Shown one piece after another: positions 1 through 6,165 of a DNA stretch of 6,165 bases. How positions within the stretch are numbered: position 1 is the first letter of the stretch; each line of letters begins with the position of its first letter. The notes below the pieces were generated by a model. It worked only from the letters and a program-made list of their open reading frames with translations. It was not told the origin of the DNA and ran no database searches. The translations under genes and the position numbers were made by a program. This DNA is from Anaerolineales bacterium (GTDB lineage: Bacteria > Chloroflexota > Anaerolineae > Anaerolineales > UBA6663), in the NCBI GenBank assembly GCA_017999235.1, contig JAGOBN010000263.1:1-6165 (forward strand). The letters are read 5' to 3'.

Positions 1-383
1 GTTTCCACGTCCCGCAGCTCGGCTTGCAGGCCGGCGCGCAGCTGGTGCAGGCGTTTAACGTAGCCGAAGAAATCCTCGGCGCGCAGGAAGAATCCGGTGC
101 GGGTGCGGTGCGCCCAATCCAGCCGGGCGGCGTCCGCCAGGGGCTGGAGGTGGGCCAGGGTGCGGTCGGCGGCCGCGTCCTCGGCGCCAGCCGTGATCAG
201 GCGGGCGGCCGTGGCCAGGGCCTCCAGGAACGTCGACTTGCCGGAGCCGTTCTCGCCGACCAGGAACGTGATCGGCGTGGTGAACGTCACCGCCGCCTGG
301 GCGAACGGCAGGTTAAAGGGGAAGCCGGCCGCGGAGGCCGGCTCAGGCAGCTCAAAACGGACGGCGCGCAGATGAACCGTCAC
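1..383 (-). CDS. Predicted ATP-binding protein, COG3910-type AAA ATPase (3'-truncated by the window edge)
   Basis: The first 127 codons are visible, read leftward from a GTG at 383-381; the rest lies beyond position 1. The translation begins MTVHLRAVRFELPEP and has a clear Walker A motif, GENGSGKST, at residues 43-51. The motif GFFLRAEDFF at about 97-106 is typical of the short SMC/ABC-like predicted ATPases grouped as COG3910. Walker B and the ABC signature would lie in the missing part. Members are usually about 250 residues, cytoplasmic and of unknown cellular role, so no substrate is assigned. The gene starts 13 bp after the typA stop on the same strand, so co-transcription with typA is likely. 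No good Shine-Dalgarno precedes the GTG, and no other in-frame start lies nearby. A GC-rich 8-bp hairpin falls at codons 14-21. Family assignment is fairly secure; function is not known. Confidence 0.85.
   Translation of the reverse strand, partial: MTVHLRAVRFELPEPASAAGFPFNLPFAQAAVTFTTPITFLVGENGSGKSTFLEALATAARLITAGAEDAAADRTLAHLQPLADAARLDWAHRTRTGFFLRAEDFFGYVKRLHQLRAGLQAELRDVE
323..343 (-). repeat. GC-rich perfect hairpin inside the start of the ATPase gene
   Basis: Perfect 8-bp inverted repeat (AGCCGGCC at 323-330, GGCCGGCT at 336-343) with a 5-nt loop, 41 bp inside the ATPase gene and about 55 bp after the typA stop. It encodes a Pro/Ala-rich stretch between the first beta strand and the Walker A region. 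There is no U-tract after it on the minus strand, so it does not look like a terminator. It could slow the ribosome or protect the typA message 3' end, but the GCCGGCC word is common in this DNA and chance is possible. Confidence 0.4.
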
Positions 384-396
384 CGCGCCGGCTGGG

Positions 397-2238
<1,842 letters not shown>

Positions 2239-2244
2239 ACCCAA

Positions 2245-2249
2245 TCCCT
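2245..2249 (-). promoter_or_regulatory. typA ribosome binding site
   Basis: Read on the minus strand this is AGGGA, 6 nt before the ATG at 2238. It decides the start: the alternative in-frame TTG at 2244-2242 is directly adjacent and could not use it. A GC-rich hairpin ends 2 nt upstream of it. Confidence 0.7.
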
Positions 2250-2251
2250 AT

Positions 2252-2274
2252 GGCGGCCGAAGGCCTGGGCCGCC
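2252..2274 (-). promoter_or_regulatory. GC hairpin next to the typA ribosome binding site
   Basis: Perfect 7-bp inverted repeat (GGCGGCC at 2252-2258, GGCCGCC at 2268-2274) around a 9-nt loop that is itself nearly palindromic (AGGCCT). It ends 2 nt from the AGGGA ribosome binding site. In the mRNA it would form just after the leader terminator and could affect ribosome access or act as the alternative partner of the terminator arm. The pairing is seen in the sequence; a regulatory role is inferred. Confidence 0.5.
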
Positions 2275-2280
2275 GGCTTA

Positions 2281-2316
2281 CAAAACAAAACCCCGGCCTG
2301 GTCGTGCCGGCCGAGG
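2281..2316 (-). terminator. Probable intrinsic terminator/attenuator in the typA leader
   Basis: On the minus strand an 8-bp stem forms between CCTCGGCC (2316-2309) and GGCCGGGG (2298-2291) with one U-G pair and a 10-nt loop. It is followed at once by TTTTGTTTTG (2290-2281), the classic layout of a rho-independent terminator pointing towards typA. No minus-strand gene lies upstream that would need ending, so it most likely lies inside the typA 5' leader and acts conditionally. Alternatively it insulates typA from stray leftward transcription, but then a typA promoter would have to fit between 2250 and 2280, which is GC-rich and shows none. Confidence 0.65.
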
Positions 2317-2330
2317 GCTGGAAACACCGT

Positions 2331-2366
2331 GCATCGTTAATAAAGATGCTTGGATAATCATATCAT
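2331..2366 (-). promoter_or_regulatory. Candidate typA promoter region (AT-rich pocket with a small inverted repeat)
   Basis: This is the only AT-rich pocket between typA and 2430. On the minus strand it offers -10-like TATTAA (2342-2337) and TATGAT (2362-2357), but no convincing -35 box at the right distance. A 5-bp inverted repeat, GCATC (2331-2335) and GATGC (2345-2349), brackets the TATTAA and might be an operator. A start near 2330 would give a leader of about 90 nt holding both hairpins. Placement is inference. Confidence 0.3.
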
Positions 2367-2467
2367 GAAGGCCGAGGCCCGGCGAGAGGCGTTTGGCCGG
2401 CCCCTGGTTGGCGCGCCGAGCACCTTGGGCCAGTAACCAAAACCTAGACTCTCCGACTTATTTAATA

Positions 2468-2477
2468 ATGTCGACAT
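2468..2477. repeat. 10-bp perfect palindrome (possible operator)
   Basis: ATGTCGACAT is perfectly self-complementary and lies in an AT-rich stretch between the two divergent units. Palindromes of this size are common regulator half-site pairs but also arise by chance, so the call is weak. Confidence 0.25.
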
Positions 2478-2533
2478 GAATTAGCCGCCCACACTGCGAC
2501 TAAACCGCCAACCACTGCTTTGTTTAACACCTC

Positions 2534-2601
2534 AGGGCGGCAGCCCTATCTGTTCCGGGCTTGCTAGGAGTGAAGGGGTAAGGCAAGCTTGGTCACTGCC
2601 G
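2534..2601 (+). promoter_or_regulatory. Possible structured leader element with nested stems
   Basis: Two perfect 6-bp stems are nested: CGGCAG (2538-2543) with CTGCCG (2596-2601), and inside it GCTTGC (2559-2564) with GCAAGC (2583-2588). The inner loop is purine-rich (AGGAGTGAAGGGG). A competing 5-bp hairpin, AGGGC (2534-2538) with GCCCT (2543-2547) around GGCA, uses the left outer arm, so the fold could switch. I do not recognise a known riboswitch class, and the c-di-GMP-I core is not evident. If transcribed it would be part of a long leader of the polysaccharide operon. Confidence 0.3.
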
Positions 2602-2674
2602 TATAGTTGGATCTATTCTACATATATTTGCGGGTATAGGACGAAATTACCCTTTAGGTTGCTGTCATTCTAGC

Positions 2675-2680
2675 TATACT
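2675..2680 (+). promoter_or_regulatory. Candidate -10 element of the polysaccharide operon
   Basis: TATACT matches the sigma-70 -10 consensus at five of six positions, but the expected -35 region about 17 nt upstream is poor. A start near 2687 would give a leader of about 50 nt containing the palindrome. TATAAA at 2719-2724 is an alternative that would give an almost leaderless message. Confidence 0.25.
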
Positions 2681-2684
2681 TAAC

Positions 2685-2737
2685 CGTAAGATCGGTAGGC
2701 CTTGTCGATTTATGTTTATATAAACAGAAATCTTACG
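2685..2737 (+). promoter_or_regulatory. 8-bp inverted repeat enclosing a 14-bp palindrome, just before the operon start
   Basis: CGTAAGAT (2685-2692) and ATCTTACG (2730-2737) are exact inverted copies. Between them lies TGTTTATATAAACA (2713-2726), a perfect 14-bp palindrome. The outer repeat ends 2 nt before the ATG at 2740. As DNA this could be an operator; as RNA it could fold into a branched hairpin covering the start codon region. The symmetry is seen directly; the regulator is unknown. Confidence 0.5.
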
Positions 2738-2739
2738 AT

Positions 2740-3612
2740 ATGACAATCAAACGTTCGTTAGCGGGCTTACTTGTTTATCTGGCGTTTTTCTACAATGTTG
2801 AGCGCCTGGACTTTGGCCAACAAAACATTGTTGACTTGAATACTTTTATTTATGTCTTGGTGTTGGCGGCGATTGTTTCTCAAGTTGTGTTTCAACCGAT
2901 TGCTCGGATGAAAATTGGCTCGCAAATAATCTTGGGGTTAGGGATTTACATTGTCGGCCGCCTAGTTTTGTGGGCCTTCTTCGCTAAGGCGATTTTTGGC
3001 GGTCTGGAAACGTACGTCTTCATCACCGAAATCGCGTTATTGGCGCTGGGGCTTGTCCTTGGCCGACGGGTGGCGCAAGACTATCTGGATTTTGAGGACG
3101 CGGTCGAGAACCTATCTCTCTCTGGTCATAATCGTAAGGCGCGCACCCTAGAGACGGCCACTGAGGATATCCAGTTAGAGTTAAGCCGGAGCCGGCGCCA
3201 TCACTATCCCTTGAGCGTGATCGTCGTCCAGTCGGATCCGAACTCCTTGAAGGAAGTGATCCATCGTACCGTTCAAGAGGTCCAGCGGGCGATGATGGGC
3301 CGCTACGTGCTGGCGGGGTTGGGCCGGGCGTTAGGGCGCCATTTGCGCCGCACGGATATTTTGGTGGATCAGCTCGAGAAGGGGCGGTATGTGATTGTCA
3401 GTCCGGATACGGATACAGAACGGGCGCGCTTGTTGATTGACCGGCTGCAAACGCTTGTGGCTGGCCGTTTGGGGGTCCGCGTGAGCTGTGGGATTGCCTC
3501 ATTCCCAGATGAAGCGCTGACGTTTGATGAACTGGTTCATGCGGCGGAGGCTGGCCTGCATCCGGCCGCGCCGGCGTTGAAGGACGTGTCAAGCGAGGTC
3601 ATCCATCAATGA
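2740..3612 (+). CDS. Four-TM membrane protein with a degenerate GGDEF domain (predicted c-di-GMP receptor)
   Basis: A 290-residue protein. Hydrophobic segments at about 7-18, 33-51, 60-80 and 91-107 give a membrane anchor without a large external domain. Residues about 140-275 follow the GGDEF fold: a helix (EDIQLELSRSRR), a strand (YPLSVIVVQSD), the RRTD motif (203-206), the signature strand and hairpin, and a VRVSCGIASFP strand. The GGDEF signature is replaced by EKGRY (213-217), and the first metal Asp is Gln164 while Asp166 remains, so diguanylate cyclase activity is not expected. RxxD at 203-206 resembles the c-di-GMP inhibitory site but is one residue farther from the signature than usual. 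By analogy with PelD (TM helices plus a degenerate GGDEF) I infer a c-di-GMP sensor. It is first in the operon and overlaps the next gene by 4 bp (ATGA). The ATG lacks a Shine-Dalgarno. The first 300 bp are AT-richer than the rest. Confidence 0.8.
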   Translation: MTIKRSLAGLLVYLAFFYNVERLDFGQQNIVDLNTFIYVLVLAAIVSQVVFQPIARMKIGSQIILGLGIYIVGRLVLWAFFAKAIFGGLETYVFITEIALLALGLVLGRRVAQDYLDFEDAVENLSLSGHNRKARTLETATEDIQLELSRSRRHHYPLSVIVVQSDPNSLKEVIHRTVQEVQRAMMGRYVLAGLGRALGRHLRRTDILVDQLEKGRYVIVSPDTDTERARLLIDRLQTLVAGRLGVRVSCGIASFPDEALTFDELVHAAEAGLHPAAPALKDVSSEVIHQ

Positions 3613-4298
3613 TTACTAAAGCTGCCCATCTCGCCTTGGATGATCGCCATCGTTGGCTGGCCGACATCCATCCCGAACAAGCGCTGTTTCGCGGCCCAAT
3701 GTATCTGCTCGTTAAGCGTTTGTTCGACTTGGCGGTGGTGCTGGCCAGCCTGCCTGTGGTCCTGCCCCTGCTCGGCGTTTGCGCGCTGTTGATTTGGCTT
3801 GAATCGCCGGGCGCGCCTGTGGTCTTTACGCAGACCCGCACTGGCCGCGGCGGCCGGCCGTTCCGGATGTACAAATTCCGGACGATGGTGCCCAATGCCG
3901 AAGCGCTCAAGCAGCAGCTGATGCATCTAAACGAGCTCCAATGGCCGGATTTTAAGATAGCTAAGGACCCGCGTATCACCCGGATTGGCCGCTTCTTGCG
4001 GAAGACCAGCTTGGATGAGGTGCCGCAGATCTTCAATGTTTTAAAAGGTGAGATGAGCTTAGTTGGTCCGCGGCCGACTTCCTTTTCAGCCCAGACTTAT
4101 AAATTGTGGCATACCGAGCGCTTGGATGTCCTGCCGGGTTTGACGGGTTTATGGCAGATTCTGGGGCGGGCGGCCACGGAGTTTGACGAGCGTCTACGCT
4201 TGGATATTATCTATATTGAACGCCGGTGCCTATGGTTGGATATCCAGATCCTCATTCGTACCGTGACGGCCGTTCTGGAACAGCGCGGCGCGCGTTGA
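3609..4298 (+). CDS. Polyprenyl-phosphate sugar-1-phosphate transferase (bacterial sugar transferase family)
   Basis: A 229-residue monotopic phosphoglycosyl transferase (PF02397) that starts exopolysaccharide synthesis by moving a sugar phosphate from a nucleotide sugar to undecaprenyl phosphate at the inner membrane face. Features in order: the amphipathic entry motif KRLFD (36-40), a hydrophobic re-entrant segment (about 41-63), FRMYKFRTM (85-93), KDPRITRIGRFLRKTSLDE with the catalytic Asp136-Glu137 pair, the VGPRP motif (152-156) and PGLTGLWQ (176-183). It lacks the extra N-terminal TM bundle of WcaJ/WbaP-type enzymes, so it is a short form like PglC or ExoY. The sugar cannot be read from the sequence. 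The ATG overlaps the stop of the preceding gene (ATGA), with GAGG about 11 nt upstream, which suggests translational coupling. The partner genes fit the initiation step of a Wzy-type pathway. Confidence 0.95.
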   Translation: MITKAAHLALDDRHRWLADIHPEQALFRGPMYLLVKRLFDLAVVLASLPVVLPLLGVCALLIWLESPGAPVVFTQTRTGRGGRPFRMYKFRTMVPNAEALKQQLMHLNELQWPDFKIAKDPRITRIGRFLRKTSLDEVPQIFNVLKGEMSLVGPRPTSFSAQTYKLWHTERLDVLPGLTGLWQILGRAATEFDERLRLDIIYIERRCLWLDIQILIRTVTAVLEQRGAR

Positions 4299-4310
4299 GC
4301 CTGGGCCAGT

Positions 4311-4316
4311 AGGGAG
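4311..4316 (+). promoter_or_regulatory. Ribosome binding site of the Wzz-like gene
   Basis: AGGGAG lies 5 nt before the ATG at 4322, separated by a T-run. It is the clearest Shine-Dalgarno of the plus-strand operon and fixes the start in the 23-bp gap after the sugar transferase gene. Confidence 0.7.
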
Positions 4317-4321
4317 TTTTT

Positions 4322-5434
4322 ATGGAATTGCGTTTGTACTTCAGAATGTTGCAGCGCGGGTGGTGGATCATCACCTTAACGGCGCTGATGGCGTTGAATG
4401 TAACTCTCGTCCTGCTGTATATGGCGACTCCGCAGTTTCGCGCGACGGCGCGTTTTTTGGTGGTGCCGAGTGCCAGCCTCACCAGCAGCCAGGTACTCAC
4501 GGGGTTGAGTAACCTGGACAAACGCTCGATCACCTCAACTTATGCGGAAATCCTGAGTAGTGACCTGATTCTCTCGGAGGCCACCGCCGCGCTCGGGGTC
4601 TCAGCGGCCGCTCTAGCCGACTATACCCCTGCGGCTGTGGTGCTGCCCGATGCCAGCGTGCTGGAGCTGTCGATCACCGGCCCTGATCCGGAAGTGGCCC
4701 AAGCGCTGGCCAACCAGATGGGCGAACGGGCCATCGTTTACGCCCAACAGCTAAATCAAATCTATGAACTGAGCTTCTTGGACCAGGCCACCGCGCCGGC
4801 GGCGCCGGTGAGCCCGGTGCCGGCTCGGGATATCAGCCTCGCTTTGGCCCTGGGCCTGGTGCTGGGAGCAGTCCTGGCTGTCTCCCGGGAGCAGTTGCGT
4901 CTGCCGCTTGAGACGCTCCGCCGCCTGACCATCACTGACGGCGCCTCCGCCGCGTACACGCGCCGGCACTTTCAGCGGACGTTGGAAGATGAATTGGCAC
5001 GCCCAGCCGCTACGACTATTTCATTAGGTCTCATCCGGCTGGATGGCTTGCGTGACCTCATCGACAACCTGCCGCCGGTCGTGGTGCAGCGTTTGCTGCA
5101 TCATGTTACGCGCACTTTGCAGAACGAGCTGCGCGGCAACGACAGTGTCGGGCGGTGGGATGACATCAGCTTTAGTGTGCTCTTGCCGGCGACCCCCCAG
5201 ACCGCTGCGGCGCGCACCTTGGATCGCATCCAGCAGGCTCTTTCCCGGCCGGTGGAGGTCGACCAGCAGGGCGACGTCATCCAACTCCTGCCATTTGTCG
5301 GTGTGGCTACTGGCCAGGCCAGCCAAACTACGGCGCGAACGCTGATGGAGCAGGCGGAAGCGGTGTTAGAGCGCGCTCGTCAGGCCCATGATCCCCAAGC
5401 CACCACCCCGGAAGTTGCGACGGTGACGCGTTAA
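4322..5434 (+). CDS. Wzz/YveK-type polysaccharide chain-length protein fused to a degenerate GGDEF domain
   Basis: A 370-residue protein with two TM helices (about 15-34 and 171-187) around a short extracytoplasmic domain of about 135 residues. It has the Wzz-like opening (MELRLYFRMLQRGWWII), a YMATPQFRATARFLV strand, and a Pro-rich stretch (APAAPVSPVP) before TM2. This is the chain-length/co-polymerase layout of short CapA/YveK proteins. The cytoplasmic tail (about 205-355) is a GGDEF fold, not the tyrosine kinase of Wzc. It has YTRRHF (212-217) like the usual N/YRRxF, then IRLDGLRDLID with the first metal Asp and guanine-binding Asn lost (Arg239, Ile247). RGND (271-274) is followed five residues later by DDISF (280-284) in place of GGDEF. 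That RxxD-x5 spacing matches the c-di-GMP inhibitory site. I infer a non-catalytic c-di-GMP receptor controlling chain length. The Wzy-like gene starts 4 bp after it. Confidence 0.85.
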   Translation: MELRLYFRMLQRGWWIITLTALMALNVTLVLLYMATPQFRATARFLVVPSASLTSSQVLTGLSNLDKRSITSTYAEILSSDLILSEATAALGVSAAALADYTPAAVVLPDASVLELSITGPDPEVAQALANQMGERAIVYAQQLNQIYELSFLDQATAPAAPVSPVPARDISLALALGLVLGAVLAVSREQLRLPLETLRRLTITDGASAAYTRRHFQRTLEDELARPAATTISLGLIRLDGLRDLIDNLPPVVVQRLLHHVTRTLQNELRGNDSVGRWDDISFSVLLPATPQTAAARTLDRIQQALSRPVEVDQQGDVIQLLPFVGVATGQASQTTARTLMEQAEAVLERARQAHDPQATTPEVATVTR

Positions 5435-5438
5435 GCCC

Positions 5439-6165
5439 ATGACCGTCATCGAAACCCATCCTGTCCGCCTTGCGGTGGAAGCGGCTGATGTAGCGGCCCG
5501 GCTTCCGGTGCGGAAGCCGGCCAGTCTGCATTTCCAGCGCCGCCGCGGCGGGGAGACAGTCGATTGGCTTTCTCTAAGCATGGCGGTGGTCACGCTGGTC
5601 GTTGGCACCGTCATCGCCTTCTTAATCTCGGGTACTTCTGGTTCCGGCGTGGCTCTGGTGATGGCCACCGTGGGGCTGTTGGTCATGGTGGGCACCTTCG
5701 TCAAGTCCGAGATCGGACTGATGGCGCTGGTGTTCATGGTTTACACTAATCTCTCTGATACGGTTATTCGTTACCACGGTTTGCCCTCAGTCATCAAGCC
5801 CTTTTTGGCCCTGGTTGCGGCTGTCATTTTTGCCCGGTGGGTGATGCACCGCTTAACGCTAACGGGGATCATGCGGCCTGTAACCCTCATCGCCTTGTAC
5901 GGCCTGGCCAGCGCCGCCTCGTTGTTTTATGCGGCTAGCCCCAGCCTAGCGCTAGCGGGCTTGGATGATTTCCTGCGCGATGCGGGGGTCGCTGTGGTGG
6001 TTTTCCTGCTACTGCAGACGCCGGAAAAACTGCGCCGCACGATCTGGGTGTTGGTGGTGGTGGGTCTGTTGCTGGGAACGCTGAGCGTCTGGCAGTATTT
6101 GACCGGCGATTTTGCCAACAACTATGGCGGCTTCGCCCGGGCGGTGACGCTGGCCGAAGTAGGCC
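5439..6165 (+). CDS. Wzy/O-antigen-ligase-like polysaccharide polymerase, N-terminal part (cut by window edge)
   Basis: An open frame from ATG 5439 runs off the right edge; 242 codons are visible. After an Arg/Ala-rich cytoplasmic N-tail of about 40 residues come repeated hydrophobic helices: roughly LSMAVVTLVVGTVIAFLIS (45-63), then about 70-87, 93-104, 118-133 and 146-163, then VAVVVFLLL and WVLVVVGLLLGTLSVW. Loops such as YAASPSLALAGLDDFLRD and the closing NNYGGFARA match the N-terminal half of O-antigen ligase/polymerase (PF04932-type) proteins, which join lipid-linked repeat units outside the membrane. The catalytic loop would be downstream. It starts 4 bp after the Wzz-like gene, which fits the Wzz-Wzy partnership. 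There is no clear Shine-Dalgarno. Later starts (GTG 5508, ATG 5580) are no better. Polymerase versus ligase cannot be decided from this part. Confidence 0.85.
   Translation, partial: MTVIETHPVRLAVEAADVAARLPVRKPASLHFQRRRGGETVDWLSLSMAVVTLVVGTVIAFLISGTSGSGVALVMATVGLLVMVGTFVKSEIGLMALVFMVYTNLSDTVIRYHGLPSVIKPFLALVAAVIFARWVMHRLTLTGIMRPVTLIALYGLASAASLFYAASPSLALAGLDDFLRDAGVAVVVFLLLQTPEKLRRTIWVLVVVGLLLGTLSVWQYLTGDFANNYGGFARAVTLAEVG
5498..5520 (+). repeat. Perfect 10-bp hairpin with 3-nt loop inside the start of the Wzy-like gene
   Basis: CCGGCTTCCG (5498-5507) and CGGAAGCCGG (5511-5520) are exact inverted copies around GTG. The hairpin spans codons 20-28 of the N-tail. No T-run follows, so it is not a simple terminator. 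It could tune expression between the Wzz-like and Wzy-like genes, or be leader sequence if the true start is ATG 5580. Confidence 0.5.

Larger units (their letters stand above)
2239..2739. other. Divergent intergenic regulatory region, no gene seen
   Basis: About 500 bp separate the divergent typA and polysaccharide operons. Apart from a GC-rich patch at about 2367-2433, the part right of 2340 is visibly AT-richer than the genes. I found no convincing gene on either strand. What it holds is the typA leader and its hairpins, a 10-bp palindrome at 2468-2477, a possible nested RNA fold at 2534-2601, and a palindrome within an inverted repeat at 2685-2737. The length and density of symmetrical elements suggest controlled expression of the right-hand operon. 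Confidence 0.7.

Noticed and set aside
2365..2436. Tiny plus-strand frame of 23 codons in the intergenic GC patch
   Set aside because: No ribosome binding site, no recognisable peptide feature and no neighbour logic; most likely chance.
2601..2679. GTATAG repeated at 2601 and 2634 with an inverted copy CTATAC at 2674
   Set aside because: Six-base words in AT-rich DNA with irregular spacing (33 and 40 bp); too weak to call an operator array.
2530..2740. c-di-GMP riboswitch upstream of the polysaccharide operon
   Set aside because: I looked because of the GGDEF-like genes, but the conserved core and tetraloop/receptor parts of the c-di-GMP-I class are not evident, so only an unassigned structured element is reported.
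3398..4036. Minus-strand open frames beneath the membrane protein and sugar transferase genes
   Set aside because: Shadows of well-supported plus-strand genes with family motifs; no start context or domain of their own.
2740..5434. Active diguanylate cyclases
   Set aside because: Both GGDEF-like domains lack the signature and the first metal-binding Asp, so synthesis of c-di-GMP is not expected; a receptor role is the better reading.

Overview
The window is GC-rich bacterial DNA with two divergent transcription units separated by an AT-richer gap of about 500 bp. No rRNA, tRNA, CRISPR array, insertion sequence or phage gene is visible. The short two-TM Wzz-type protein, the GC-rich codon use and several starts without a Shine-Dalgarno sequence would fit a Chloroflexota-like (monoderm or atypical) organism. 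This is an inference from style, not from a marker gene, and I hold it loosely.

Left unit (minus strand, positions 2238 to 1): typA/bipA, a complete ribosome-associated translational GTPase, followed 13 bp later by the 5' part of a small predicted ATPase of the COG3910 type, which runs off the left edge. The typA 5' leader has a well-formed intrinsic terminator (GC stem plus U-rich tract) and then a second GC hairpin just before the ribosome binding site. This looks like a leader attenuator.

Middle (2239-2739): a non-coding divergent regulatory region. It holds the typA leader, several inverted repeats and, directly before the right-hand operon, a 14-bp perfect palindrome nested inside an 8-bp inverted repeat.

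Right unit (plus strand, 2740 to the right edge): a tightly packed exopolysaccharide operon of four genes with gaps of -4, 23 and 4 bp. (1) A four-TM protein with a cytoplasmic GGDEF-like domain whose signature is lost. (2) A monotopic polyprenyl-phosphate sugar-1-phosphate transferase, the initiating enzyme. (3) A Wzz/YveK-type chain-length protein whose cytoplasmic tail is a second degenerate GGDEF domain. (4) The N-terminal part of a Wzy/O-antigen-ligase-like polytopic protein, cut by the right edge.

The main discovery candidate is this pairing. Two separate membrane proteins of one polysaccharide operon carry GGDEF-like domains that have lost the catalytic signature (EKGRY and DDISF in place of GGDEF). 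Both keep an RxxD motif at, or one residue from, the place of the c-di-GMP inhibitory site. In the Wzz protein the domain sits where a Wzc-type tyrosine kinase would be. The suggested model is a c-di-GMP-responsive, kinase-independent control of polysaccharide initiation and chain length, comparable in logic to PelD but built on a Wzy-type pathway.
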